From positions 1 through 17,838 of the forward strand of contig PMIZ01000412.1 in NCBI GenBank assembly GCA_003157225.1: a stretch of DNA of 17,838 nt, written 5' to 3'. The notes under the pieces were generated by a model. That model had not been told where the DNA came from. It did not search any database and worked only from the letters and a program-made list of their open reading frames with translations. Below, piece after piece: positions 8,194-15,771 of the stretch; position 1 is the first letter of the stretch, and each line of letters begins with the position of its first letter. Source of the stretch: Actinomycetota bacterium (GTDB taxonomy: Bacteria; Actinomycetota; Thermoleophilia; RBG-16-64-13). The translations under genes were made by a program, and so were the position numbers.

Positions 8194-9378
8194 GTGAAGA
8201 TCACGCCTCTCGACATCCGGCGCAAGGAATTCAAACGCTCCATGCGCGGCTATTCGGACGAGGAGGTGGACATCTTCCTGGACGAAGTCGCCGACGAGTT
8301 CGAGCGTCTCTTCCAGGAGAACATGGAGCTCCAAGACCGGACTCATCACCTCGACGATCAAATCGCGGGGTACCTGCAACTCAAGGATGCGCTGGAGAAA
8401 ACGCTGATCTCGGCGCAACTGCAGGCGGAGGAGCTGAGAGCAAATGCCCACAAGGAAAGCGAGCTCATCCTCCGCGACGCCGAACTCAAGGCCAGGGGCA
8501 TCGTCAACGATTCCTATGGCGAGACGCAGAGGACGCAGCAAGCGCTCGTGCAACTCAGGCTGCTCGAAGAGGATTTCCGGTTCAAGTTCCGGTCACTGCT
8601 CGAGGGCTATCTGAGGCTATTGAGCCAAGCGCCCCTCGCGTCCCCGGCCGCCGAGCCGAGCGTCCCGGCCTCGGTGGCGCCGCCTGAGGCCCCCGTGGAA
8701 GTACCCGAAGCGACACCGGCGACTTGGGCCGTTCCTGCAGCGGAGCAAGCGCCCACTGTCGCGGCCCCCACCTCGGAGCAACCCCAGCCTGCCGTGGAGC
8801 TCTCGGCTGAGGTGGTCCACACAACGGCGCCGTCGGCCATGGCTGCCGTGGCGGCAACGGCCGAGGTGCCGGCGGCCGCGTCGCTCACGAGCGGAGCTCC
8901 GGTGTTCCAGTCTGTCACCGACGACACAGTCACTGAGGAGGGCACGTTCAGCCTCGGCGGCCCCTTCGGGGTCCCTGGCCACCACGGCGGCGCCGTGCAG
9001 CAGCCAGGCGACATCGATAGCACCGCCGAGACTGCGGCCCTAGCGGCCCAGTCCAGCGAAGCCCAAGCCTACGAAGCACCGCCCAGAGAAGTCCAGGCCT
9101 ACGAGGCACCGCCCAGAGAAGTCCCCGCCTACGAGGCCCCGCTCTACGAAGCCCCGGTCTATGCGCCCACGCCCACCGCAGCTCCGGCCCCCGAGACGGT
9201 TCTCGTTCCCCCCACAGGCGACGCTGCGCCTGCCCCCGTGGATTGGACAAGGGACGTGAACGCGGACGAGGAGCCTACGCGCGGCTTCTTCTTCGGACGC
9301 AAGCTCGAGGATATCGACGACACCTTCCCGGGCGACGAGGTTGGCAAGAAGGGCAAGGCCCGCGATTTCGAGTGGTGA
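8194..9378 (+). CDS. divIVA: DivIVA/Wag31-type polar and septal coiled-coil protein
   Basis: DivIVA proteins sense curved membrane at poles and septa and recruit growth or division partners; in actinobacteria they organise polar growth. The N-terminus, ITPLDIRRKEFKRSMRGY with YSDEEVDIFLDEV, is the membrane-binding crossed-helix domain (about residues 1-45); a coiled coil follows (about 46-145, QAEELRANAHKESELIL inside it). Residues about 146-355 are a Pro/Ala/Glu/Val-rich linker with a 10-residue tandem repeat at 289-318. The C-terminus ends in a distinct block, TRGFFFGRKLEDIDDTF, and an acidic-basic tail. At 394 aa it is longer than typical DivIVA because of the linker. The start is GTG, 7 bp after AGGGAG. 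The C-terminal block may be a partner-docking site; this is inference. Confidence 0.93.
   Translation: MKITPLDIRRKEFKRSMRGYSDEEVDIFLDEVADEFERLFQENMELQDRTHHLDDQIAGYLQLKDALEKTLISAQLQAEELRANAHKESELILRDAELKARGIVNDSYGETQRTQQALVQLRLLEEDFRFKFRSLLEGYLRLLSQAPLASPAAEPSVPASVAPPEAPVEVPEATPATWAVPAAEQAPTVAAPTSEQPQPAVELSAEVVHTTAPSAMAAVAATAEVPAAASLTSGAPVFQSVTDDTVTEEGTFSLGGPFGVPGHHGGAVQQPGDIDSTAETAALAAQSSEAQAYEAPPREVQAYEAPPREVPAYEAPLYEAPVYAPTPTAAPAPETVLVPPTGDAAPAPVDWTRDVNADEEPTRGFFFGRKLEDIDDTFPGDEVGKKGKARDFEW
9058..9162 (+). repeat. 30-bp tandem repeat in the divIVA linker
   Basis: Three in-frame 30-bp units run at 9058-9087, 9088-9117 and 9118-9147, encoding EAQAYEAPPR, EVQAYEAPPR and EVPAYEAPLY, with a partial fourth (EAPVY) to 9162. 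Copies 1 and 2 differ at only a few bases, which points to recent duplication by slippage or unequal crossing over. The unit keeps the frame, so copy number can change linker length without breaking the protein. Confidence 0.9.
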
Positions 9379-9715
9379 CCAGGAGAGGGACGCGGCGCCC
9401 CAGAGCCGTCTGGCCATAACCGCGACCGCCGCGGGCCTTCACCTGGGGGTGCGGGTGAGTCCCTCGGCGCCGCGTACAGCATTCCGCGGCGTGTATGGTG
9501 ATAGGCTGAAGGTGGCAGTGAGCGCGCCTCCGGAGGATAATCGGGCCAACCATGAACTCGTGGAAGCGTTTGCCGGATGGCTGGGCGTCCGGAGAGAACA
9601 GGTGCGGGTAGAGTCCGGGCTCGCCAGTCGGGACAAGGTTCTGTTGCTGAGCGGGTTGAGCGAAGTGGAACTGCGTAGCAGGCTGGCGACGCTCCTAGCG
9701 AAGGGCCGGCCGTAG
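9341..9715 (+). CDS. YggU family (DUF167) small conserved protein
   Basis: Small protein of unknown molecular role from the DUF167/UPF0235 family. The core is clear: LHLGVRVSPSAPRTAF, then GVYGDRLKVAVSAPPED with NRANHELVEA, and VRVESGLASRDKVLLL, all in family order. The family is usually about 95-110 aa. The only ATG/GTG/TTG start before the core is TTG at 9341, which gives 124 aa and overlaps divIVA by 38 bp; a CTG at 9410, after the divIVA stop, would give a family-length protein with no good Shine-Dalgarno. The start is therefore uncertain but the frame is not. Position after divIVA suggests only cotranscription, not a division role. Confidence 0.85.
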   Translation: MARRARPAISSGDQERDAAPQSRLAITATAAGLHLGVRVSPSAPRTAFRGVYGDRLKVAVSAPPEDNRANHELVEAFAGWLGVRREQVRVESGLASRDKVLLLSGLSEVELRSRLATLLAKGRP

Positions 9716-9729
9716 AGGGGAGTCTACTG

Positions 9730-10089
9730 GTGGATCTGGAAGCTCTGAAGCAACAGCTTCTGGAAGAGCAGGAACGGCTGAGACGCGAGATTGCCGAACT
9801 CGACGCGGACCTTTCGGAGTCGCTCGAGGACTCGTCCGAGGAGAGTCCCTACGACCAGCACATGGCCGAGACCGCTGCGGTCACGCTGGATCGTGAGATA
9901 GACCTCACTCTTGAGGACAATGCACGCGCGACACTGGTCCAGATCGAGCGAGCTCTTCACAAGGTCGACAGCGGCACCTTTGGGTTGTGCGACAAGTGCG
10001 CGAAGCCAATCGGCGAGGGCCGGCTCCTGATCGCCCCCTTCGCCGCTCTCTGCGTAGACTGCAAGCGCGTTGAAGAGCGCAACCGTTGA
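9730..10089 (+). CDS. DksA/TraR family zinc-finger protein
   Basis: Small (119 aa) protein with an N-terminal coiled coil (about 1-78) and a C-terminal C4 zinc finger: C87-D-K-C90 and C108-V-D-C111, 17 residues apart, with FGLCDKC and a C-terminal CVDCK. E. coli DksA inserts its coiled-coil tip into the RNA polymerase secondary channel and works with ppGpp. Here the DxxDxA tip motif is not seen; the middle segment SPYDQHMAETAAVTLDRE matches the shorter actinobacterial and Bacillus (YteA-like) members instead, so a ppGpp role should not be assumed. GTG start, preceded by GGGGAG with 6-bp spacing, 14 bp after yggU. In actinobacteria such a gene commonly stands between divIVA and lspA, as here. 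Confidence 0.88.
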   Translation: MDLEALKQQLLEEQERLRREIAELDADLSESLEDSSEESPYDQHMAETAAVTLDREIDLTLEDNARATLVQIERALHKVDSGTFGLCDKCAKPIGEGRLLIAPFAALCVDCKRVEERNR

Positions 10090-10105
10090 TCGACCCGGGG
10101 GCGCG

Positions 10106-10636
10106 GTGAAGCGGGGGTCGGCCGTCCGGCGCCTGAGGCCCAGTCGGCGCGCCGTTTTCAAGTGGTCACTCCTCATCGTTGCGCTGGGTGTCGCCCTCGC
10201 GATCGATCTTGTCACCAAGCACCTGGCCGAGCAGCGCCTGGTGCTAGGCGAATCGCACAAGATCTTGCCCTTCTTCGATCTGCAGCGAACAGCGAACAAC
10301 GGAGTGGCCTTCGGACTGCTTGGTGGCAGCAGCGGACTGATCATCGCTTCCAACCTGGTGGCGCTGCTGGTGGTCGTGGCCTACGTCGCCTACGAGAAAC
10401 ACCCTATCCTCGCCGGCATCGCGGGTGGCGCCGTAATCGGTGGGAGCATTGGCAACATGGTCCAACGGCTGACCGGCGACAGGCTTGTGACCGACTTCAT
10501 GAAGTTCCCGCATTGGCCGAACTTCAACATGGCCGACGTGTTCATCGACGCGGGCATCGCGGCGATCTTTCTGGGATTGTTGGTGGAGGCGGTCTTGGCC
10601 TGGAAACGCAGTCGCCCACGGCCGGACTCGCCCTGA
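10106..10636 (+). CDS. lspA: LspA, lipoprotein signal peptidase (signal peptidase II)
   Basis: Membrane aspartyl protease that cleaves prolipoprotein signal peptides after lipid attachment to the +1 cysteine. From GTG 10106 it is 176 aa with four hydrophobic segments (about 19-36, 74-96, 101-118, 146-166). Family blocks are present: AIDLVTKHL, RTANNGVAFGLL, IGGSIGNMVQRL and LVTDFMKF, then FNMADVFIDAG. The two catalytic aspartates are D130 (VTDF) and D144 (NMAD). The usual DR in GNxxDR is QR here. A TTG at 10070, inside the previous gene, would add 12 residues; GTG 10106, 16 bp after the stop, is preferred but has no strong ribosome site. Its stop overlaps the rluD start (TGATG). Confidence 0.94.
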   Translation: MKRGSAVRRLRPSRRAVFKWSLLIVALGVALAIDLVTKHLAEQRLVLGESHKILPFFDLQRTANNGVAFGLLGGSSGLIIASNLVALLVVVAYVAYEKHPILAGIAGGAVIGGSIGNMVQRLTGDRLVTDFMKFPHWPNFNMADVFIDAGIAAIFLGLLVEAVLAWKRSRPRPDSP

Positions 10637-11592
10637 TGAAACGCTCGGTCGGCTCTGCCGACGGGGATCCGGACGATCTGGAGCTCACGGTGCCGGTGGG
10701 GGACAGGGGCGTGCGGCTGGATGTCTTCCTGGGGCGCCTTCCCGAGATAGGCAGCAGGTCGCGAGTGGCTGGATGGATCTTGGCGGGTGCAATCACCGTG
10801 GATGCGGTGAAGCGACCGAAGAGCTATGTGCTTTCGCCCGGCCAACTGGTGCGGGTGAGCGTTCCGATCGAAGCCCCCTCCGATCTGGTCGCGGAGGATC
10901 TGGCGGTCCCGGTCCTGTTCGAGGACGAGTGGCTACTGGTGGTGGACAAGCCCGCGGGCATGCCCGTGCACCCCTCGCGAGGCCATTCCTCGGGAACGCT
11001 GGTGCACGCGCTTCTCGGGCACGGCTTGGCCGGTGGCGAGGATCTGCGGCCCGGTGTGGTCCACCGGCTGGACAAGGACACCAGCGGTCTCCTGGTGGTG
11101 GCAAAGTCAACCGAGGCACATCGGCGGTTGGTAGCCATGATGCGCCGGCACGACGTGGATCGCCGGTATCTCGCCCTGGTGCACGGGAATTTCGCAGCCG
11201 ACACTGGGACGATCGAAGCACCGGTGGGGCGCGACCCGGGCCACCGCAGGTCCATGACGGTGGGGGGCGTTGCCGCCCGTGAAGCGCGCACTCACTTCAG
11301 AGTGGTGGAGCGATTTGGCGATTTCACACTCGTCGAGGTGCGGTTGGAGACCGGACGCACCCACCAGATCCGCGTGCACTTTCTCGCCATCGGGCATCCG
11401 GTGGCTGGCGACCCCACCTACGCCCGGAGGGGGGCACTGGGTCTCGGCCGGCAGTTTCTGCACAGCTACCGGCTGTCGTTTGTGCACCCCATGACCGAGA
11501 AGCTGGTAGAGGTCGAGTCGTCTCTTCCTTCGGACCTCGCGGATGTTCTCGCCAAGCTGCGCGGCGCCGGTGGCACGCTTTCCACCGTCTAG
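10636..11592 (+). CDS. rluD: RluD-type large-subunit pseudouridine synthase
   Basis: Converts selected uridines of 23S rRNA (or related RNA) to pseudouridine. The 318-aa protein has an N-terminal S4 RNA-binding domain (about 25-80: RLDVFLGRL, SRSRVAGWILAGAITVD) and an RluA-family catalytic domain with LLVVDKPAGMPVHPS (about 100-114) and HRLDKDTSGLLVVAK (143-157), where D146 is the catalytic aspartate. VRLETGRTHQIRVH and GDPTY also match. The exact uridine target cannot be told from sequence; RluD is the best family name. The ATG at 10636 shares one base with the lspA stop, the coupled lspA-rluD arrangement seen in many Gram-positives. Confidence 0.95.
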   Translation: MKRSVGSADGDPDDLELTVPVGDRGVRLDVFLGRLPEIGSRSRVAGWILAGAITVDAVKRPKSYVLSPGQLVRVSVPIEAPSDLVAEDLAVPVLFEDEWLLVVDKPAGMPVHPSRGHSSGTLVHALLGHGLAGGEDLRPGVVHRLDKDTSGLLVVAKSTEAHRRLVAMMRRHDVDRRYLALVHGNFAADTGTIEAPVGRDPGHRRSMTVGGVAAREARTHFRVVERFGDFTLVEVRLETGRTHQIRVHFLAIGHPVAGDPTYARRGALGLGRQFLHSYRLSFVHPMTEKLVEVESSLPSDLADVLAKLRGAGGTLSTV

Positions 11593-11637
11593 CGGCCTTC
11601 TCGGTGACGGACGAAGCCCGGAAGTGGCATCGCCGGA

Positions 11638-11646
11638 TGTTAGACT
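11638..11646 (+). promoter_or_regulatory. Candidate extended -10 promoter before the HAD gene
   Basis: TGTTAGACT has the extended TG element and TANNNT, the form of many actinobacterial -10 boxes; no good -35 box is seen. Initiation near 11653 would give either a short leader to ATG 11721 or an almost leaderless message beginning at GTG 11655. It lies in the 128-bp gap after rluD, where no other gene can be seen. Confidence 0.3.
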
Positions 11647-11707
11647 TCAGTGCCGTGACACAAACCAGCGAGATCTCGGTGTCTCCAAACGATCGGGCCG
11701 CGCGCGC

Positions 11708-11712
11708 GGAGG
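11708..11712 (+). promoter_or_regulatory. Shine-Dalgarno deciding the HAD gene start
   Basis: A perfect GGAGG lies 8 bp before ATG 11721. The in-frame upstream GTGs at 11604 and 11655 have no comparable site. This supports the short N-terminus ([14 protein letters not shown]) typical of the family. Confidence 0.6.
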
Positions 11713-11720
11713 CTGTCTCG

Positions 11721-12374
11721 ATGGCGCGGTCCCTGGCCTTCTTCGACCTCGACGGCACGCTCGTGGTCGGCCAGACCACTCTCTTGCTGGTGAAGTTCCT
11801 GCGCAAGGTGGGGATAGTCAGCCGCACGTTCCTCGTCGGCACCGGGCTGTGGTTCCTTCTCTACAAAGCCGGTCTGATACGGGTGAGTGCGAGGTCTCGC
11901 GAGAAGGGAGCGGGCGTCTTCGAGGGGCTGAGCGAGGTCGAAGTGGAGAAGCTCATGACGCGTTTCACGGAGGAAGTCCTAGTGCCTCGTTTCCATCCCG
12001 CGGCCACGGCCGCCCTCGCGAAGCACCTGGCTGAGGGGGACCGGGTGGTGATCGTTTCGGCGGCACTCGAGCCGATCGTCAAGGCGCTGTCTGCCCGCCT
12101 CGATGTGCCCGATTACGTCGGCACCGGGTGCGAGATCGTGGGCGGGCGGTACTCGGGCCGTTTGACGGGCGCCAATCCTCACGCCGAAGAGAAGGTCCGG
12201 TTCGCCCTCGCCTACATGACCGAATGCGGGGCCGATCCTTCCGATTGTTGGGCCTACGCGGACCACGATACCGATCTCGCCCTGCTCGAGTCGGTGGGGC
12301 ACCCGGTGGCCGTCAACCCCCGCGCCGAACTGCGCAAGGCCGCCGAACGCGCCGGGTGGCCTATCCTTCTCTGA
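11721..12374 (+). CDS. HAD family IB phosphatase (SerB-like)
   Basis: Haloacid-dehalogenase-fold phosphatase of subfamily IB, related to phosphoserine phosphatase. Motif I is FFDLDGTLV with nucleophile D9 and D11; motif II is the serine of VVIVSAA; motif III is the lysine of EEKVRFAL; motif IV is [11 protein letters not shown], where most relatives have DSxSDL. The segment [19 protein letters not shown] is the helical cap. In this subgroup the substrate is usually unknown; phosphoserine or a lipid phosphate are both possible, so no symbol is given. The product is 217 aa from ATG 11721. In-frame GTGs at 11655 and 11604 would add 22 and 39 residues of low-complexity sequence. tkt follows 29 bp later. 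Confidence 0.85.
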   Translation: MARSLAFFDLDGTLVVGQTTLLLVKFLRKVGIVSRTFLVGTGLWFLLYKAGLIRVSARSREKGAGVFEGLSEVEVEKLMTRFTEEVLVPRFHPAATAALAKHLAEGDRVVIVSAALEPIVKALSARLDVPDYVGTGCEIVGGRYSGRLTGANPHAEEKVRFALAYMTECGADPSDCWAYADHDTDLALLESVGHPVAVNPRAELRKAAERAGWPILL

Positions 12375-12403
12375 CGATCCACGACCCCAAGGGAGGCAGG
12401 CAT

Positions 12404-14470
12404 ATGGCCGACAAGTTCCCGGACAGCCTGGCTGAAGGCTGGGACCTCGACCAGCTTGCTGTCGCGACCATCCGAACGCTCGCCATCGATGCGGTGCAGA
12501 AGGCCAACTCGGGCCATCCGGGCATGCCCCTTGGGGCTGCGCCCGTGGGCCATGTGCTCTGGTCACGACATCTCAAGTTCGATCCGGCGCATCCGGAGTG
12601 GCCAGACCGGGACCGCTTCGTGCTCAGCGCCGGCCACGGATCGATGCTGCTCTACGCCCTGCTCCACCTGTCGGGCTTCGGACTCTCCATCGAGGAGTTG
12701 GAGTCGTTCCGTCAGTGGGGAAGCCGAACGCCCGGCCACCCGGAGTCCGGACACACGCCTGGGGTGGAGACCACCACCGGGCCCCTGGGCGCGGGATTCT
12801 CGAACGCGGTGGGCATGGCGATCGCCGAGGCGTTCCTGGCCGCGACGTTCAACCGCCCGGGCTTCACCGTGGTCGATCACCACACGTACGTCCTGGTGGG
12901 CGATGGAGACATGATGGAGGGCGTGTCGTCGGAGGCGGCGTCCCTGGCAGGCCACCTGAAGCTCGGAAAGCTGATCTGTCTGTACGACGACAACAACATC
13001 TCCATCGAAGGCAGCACCAGCCTGGCCTTCACTGAGGACGTGGGCGAGCGGTTCGGGGCCTACGGCTGGCAGGTGCTCGAGGTCGAGGATGGCAACGACC
13101 TGGAGGCTATCGACCGCGCCCTTGCGACGGCCAGGGCCGAGACCGGCAGACCGTCCTTCATCAAGGTGCACACCATCATCGGCTTCGGTAGCCCCCACAA
13201 GGCGGGCACGGCCGAGAGCCACGGCTCGCCCCTGGGCGTCGAAGAGTGCGTGCTCACCAAGCGGGCGCTCGGCTGGCCTGAAGACCTGTTCTTCGCCGTC
13301 CCGGAGCGCGTGCGGGAACAATACAGGGGAGTCGCCGCGCGCGGAGCCGCGGCGCGGGCTCGCTGGCAGGACCTGCTGACCGGGTACGAAGGCGCGCATC
13401 CCGATGTTGCCCGGCAGTGGGAGGAGGCTTTCAGCGGCCGGTTGCCCCAAGGGTGGAAGGACAAGCTACCCACCTTCGCCGCCGGCGAGAAGGTTGCGAC
13501 CCGTTCGGCTTCGGGCAAGGTGCTGAACGCTCTCGCGGCAGTGATCCCCACGCTCTTAGGCGGCTCCGCCGACCTCGCGCCGTCCACCAACACCTACCTG
13601 GCCGGTCTTGGCGATTTCGAGCCCGGTGCGCCGGGCGGCCGCAACCTCCATTTCGGAGTGCGCGAGCATGCCATGGGGGGCATCGTCAACGGCCTCGCCT
13701 ACCACAAGGGCCTGTTCCCGTACGGCGGCACCTTCTTCGTCTTCTCCGACTACATGCGGCCGGCCATCCGTCTGGCTTCTCTATCGCGGCTGCCCGTCGT
13801 CTTTGTCTTCACCCACGACAGCATCGCGTTGGGCGAGGACGGCCCCACGCATCAGCCGGTGGAGCATCTTGCCTCGCTGCGGGCGATGCCCGGACTCACC
13901 GTGATCCGTCCTGCGGACGCGGCGGAGACCGTGGTCGCCTGGCAGGCCGCGCTCGAACGCCGGGAAGGTCCCACCGCTCTGGTGCTCACGCGCCAGGCGC
14001 TGCCCGTGCTCGACAGGTCGGTGTTGGCTGCTGCAGAGGGGTTGCTGAAGGGCGCCTACGTGCTCTCGGATCCGCCGGCCTCCGCCGCCATGGGCCAAGC
14101 CGGGGCCTACGCGTCCCGACCGGACCTCATCCTGATCGCCACCGGTTCGGAAGTGCCGATCGCGCTGGAGGCAGCGAACACGCTCTCGGCCGAGGGGATC
14201 ATGACCCGAGTGGTGTCTATGCCTAGTTGGAAACTGTTCGAGGCTGAGGACGCGGTCTACCAAGAGTCGGTGCTGCCCAACGCGGTCCGGGCTCGGGTGG
14301 CCATCGAGGCTGGTTCATCATTCGGCTGGGAGCGGTATGTAGGTGATGCAGGCGCCGTGATCGGCATTGACCACTTCGGGGCCTCGGCGCCTGCAGAAGT
14401 GCTCTACAGAGAGTTCGGCCTCACTGCTGTTCGTGTGGTCGAGAAGGCTCACGAGGTACTGGGCCGGTAG
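12404..14470 (+). CDS. tkt: Transketolase
   Basis: Thiamine-diphosphate enzyme moving two-carbon units between sugar phosphates in the non-oxidative pentose phosphate pathway. At 688 aa it is full length. The N-terminal PP domain has [12 protein letters not shown] (36-47), [18 protein letters not shown] (74-91), [15 protein letters not shown] and the cofactor motif [14 protein letters not shown] (165-178) with the later NN pair. The Pyr domain has [13 protein letters not shown], where E421 activates the cofactor, then [13 protein letters not shown] and [19 protein letters not shown]; the C-terminal domain has [14 protein letters not shown]. The ATG follows GGGAGG by 7 bp. The next gene is transaldolase, the usual partner. 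zwf and opcA, often next in actinobacteria, are absent. Confidence 0.98.
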   Translation: MADKFPDSLAEGWDLDQLAVATIRTLAIDAVQKANSGHPGMPLGAAPVGHVLWSRHLKFDPAHPEWPDRDRFVLSAGHGSMLLYALLHLSGFGLSIEELESFRQWGSRTPGHPESGHTPGVETTTGPLGAGFSNAVGMAIAEAFLAATFNRPGFTVVDHHTYVLVGDGDMMEGVSSEAASLAGHLKLGKLICLYDDNNISIEGSTSLAFTEDVGERFGAYGWQVLEVEDGNDLEAIDRALATARAETGRPSFIKVHTIIGFGSPHKAGTAESHGSPLGVEECVLTKRALGWPEDLFFAVPERVREQYRGVAARGAAARARWQDLLTGYEGAHPDVARQWEEAFSGRLPQGWKDKLPTFAAGEKVATRSASGKVLNALAAVIPTLLGGSADLAPSTNTYLAGLGDFEPGAPGGRNLHFGVREHAMGGIVNGLAYHKGLFPYGGTFFVFSDYMRPAIRLASLSRLPVVFVFTHDSIALGEDGPTHQPVEHLASLRAMPGLTVIRPADAAETVVAWQAALERREGPTALVLTRQALPVLDRSVLAAAEGLLKGAYVLSDPPASAAMGQAGAYASRPDLILIATGSEVPIALEAANTLSAEGIMTRVVSMPSWKLFEAEDAVYQESVLPNAVRARVAIEAGSSFGWERYVGDAGAVIGIDHFGASAPAEVLYREFGLTAVRVVEKAHEVLGR

Positions 14471-14516
14471 CCCTCGCGACCTGGTGTGCCAAGAGAAGGA
14501 GAAGGGAGGGAGCGTT

Positions 14517-15668
14517 GTGAACGGCAATCCCCTGGTCCGACTGGGCGAGTTCGGGCAGAGCGTGTGGTGCGACGACATCGGCCGCGACCTCTTGCTGGCG
14601 GGCCGGCTGGAAGGCTTCATCCGAGACGACGGGATCTCGGGGGTCACCTCGAACCCTACGATCTTCCAGAAGGCCATCAGTGGAAGCACGAGCTACGACG
14701 GCGCTTTCAAGAGCCTAGCGAGTATGGGAGCGACGTCCGCCGAGATCATGGAGACCCTCATGGTGGAGGATATCCGCCTAGCCGCCGATCAACTGCGGCC
14801 CGTCTACTCCGCCACTTCGGCACGTGATGGCTACGTAAGTATCGAGGTGGCGCCGAGCTTGGCCTACGATACCCGGGGTACCATGGCCGAGGCCATGCGC
14901 CTGTTCGCGTTGGTCGATCGGCCGAACATCCTGGTGAAGGTGCCCGCGACCGTGGAGGGCGTGGCGGCCGCGCGTGACCTGACTGCCCGTGGGTACTCCA
15001 TCAACGTCACCCTCATCTTCTCGCTGGAGCGCTACCGGGAAGTGATGGAAGCCTATCTCTCTGGGCTTGAGGCTCTCAGGGTGCGCCAGCCGGCCGCAGA
15101 CCGGGACTTGGGACTGGCCAAGGTGCACAGCGTCGCCAGCTTCTTCGTGAGCCGCGTCGACACCGAGGTGGACAAGCGTCTGGGCGCACTGGTGGAGCAT
15201 GCGACGAGTTCGGAACGGCAGGTGGCTGGGTGGAAGTCACTGCGCGGACAGGCGGCCGTGGCCAACGCCAAGCAGGCGTACCAGATGTTCCGGGAGACCT
15301 TCTCCGGCCCGCGGTGGGAGGCCCTGCGGGTAGCGGGAGCTACCGTACAGCGGCCTTTGTGGGCGAGCACCAGCACCAAGAACCCCGCCTACAGCGACAT
15401 CATGTACGTGCAGGAGTTGATCGGCCCCGACACGATCAACACCATGCCCATCAAGACGATGGACGCGTTCCGTGATCACGGGGAGCCCGCCGAGACGGTC
15501 ACGGTGGGTCTCGATAAGGCCAGGGCGCACCTGGAGGCGCTCGAGAAGTCAGGTATCGGAATGGACGATGTCACGGCGCAGCTCGAACGGGAGGGAGTCC
15601 AGGCCTTCGCGGCCTCCTACGATGAGTTGCACAAAGCGCTGGAGCAAAAGCTGAAGGGTGCTGCTTGA
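14517..15668 (+). CDS. tal: Transaldolase, mycobacterial type
   Basis: Class I aldolase-like enzyme moving a dihydroxyacetone unit between sugar phosphates; with transketolase it links ribose 5-phosphate to glycolysis. The 383-aa protein fits the longer form found in actinobacteria. GVTSNPTIFQKAI (42-54) is the family signature; ILVKVPAT holds the Schiff-base lysine at 141, followed by SINVTLIFSLERY (161-173); VASFFVSRVDTEVDK (206-220) and LWASTSTKNPAYSD (281-294) also match, as does the TINTMP stretch. The GTG start is preceded by GAAGGGAGGG with 6-bp spacing, 46 bp after tkt. The open frame extends upstream into tkt, but a start there is unlikely. It is not fused to phosphoglucose isomerase. 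Confidence 0.96.
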   Translation: MNGNPLVRLGEFGQSVWCDDIGRDLLLAGRLEGFIRDDGISGVTSNPTIFQKAISGSTSYDGAFKSLASMGATSAEIMETLMVEDIRLAADQLRPVYSATSARDGYVSIEVAPSLAYDTRGTMAEAMRLFALVDRPNILVKVPATVEGVAAARDLTARGYSINVTLIFSLERYREVMEAYLSGLEALRVRQPAADRDLGLAKVHSVASFFVSRVDTEVDKRLGALVEHATSSERQVAGWKSLRGQAAVANAKQAYQMFRETFSGPRWEALRVAGATVQRPLWASTSTKNPAYSDIMYVQELIGPDTINTMPIKTMDAFRDHGEPAETVTVGLDKARAHLEALEKSGIGMDDVTAQLEREGVQAFAASYDELHKALEQKLKGAA

Positions 15669-15693
15669 CGGCGCTGCAGGGCGCAGGTACGGT
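15665..15693 (+). promoter_or_regulatory. Candidate promoter for pyrR overlapping the tal stop
   Basis: TTGACG (15665-15670), which contains the tal TGA, and TACGGT (15688-15693) lie 17 bp apart. The -35 box matches 5 of 6 bases; the -10 box has the TANNNT form. GGTAC-G-GTACC (15686-15696), a perfect short inverted repeat, sits on the -10 box and could be an operator. Transcription would begin near 15700. Confidence 0.4.
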
Positions 15694-15703
15694 ACCTCCG
15701 ACA

Positions 15704-15766
15704 GGGTGGTGAGGCCCGTGCCGGAAAAGCGCACAATGGCTGGGACTGAAGGTGGTGAGGGTCGTG
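15704..15766 (+). promoter_or_regulatory. pyrR leader with a duplicated 16-nt motif
   Basis: GGTGGTGAGGCCCGTG (15705-15720) and GGTGGTGAGGGTCGTG (15751-15766) match at 14 of 16 bases, and each ends in a GTG that can start translation. The first copy can form GGGU/GCCC around a GGUGAG loop (15704-15717). The GUGAG core recalls the PyrR-binding loop before pyrB, but the lower stem is not convincing. A regulatory role in pyrR expression is plausible, not shown. Confidence 0.3.
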
Positions 15767-15771
15767 GCTGA
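15718..15771 (+). other. Possible 17-codon leader ORF overlapping the pyrR start
   Basis: GTG 15718 opens MPEKRTMAGTEGGEGRG, ending at a TGA (15769-15771) that lies within the first codons of pyrR in another frame. Its ribosome site would be the first copy of the duplicated GGTGGTGAGG. Such an overlap could couple pyrR translation to the leader. It contains no run of regulatory codons, so it may be chance. Confidence 0.2.

Noticed and set aside
6718..8553. 611-codon open frame on the - strand opposite yggS, sepF, the proC-like gene and divIVA
   Set aside because: No recognisable domain, and it lies wholly antisense to well-supported genes; long antisense frames are expected at this GC content.
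13417..14226. 269-codon + strand frame inside tkt
   Set aside because: Out-of-frame Arg-rich translation within a fully conserved transketolase.
15691..15722. GGUAC/GUGCC stem before pyrR as a second full PyrR-binding loop
   Set aside because: The loop is not a clear hexaloop, the upper stem is offset, and the likely transcript start near 15700 would remove the 5' arm.
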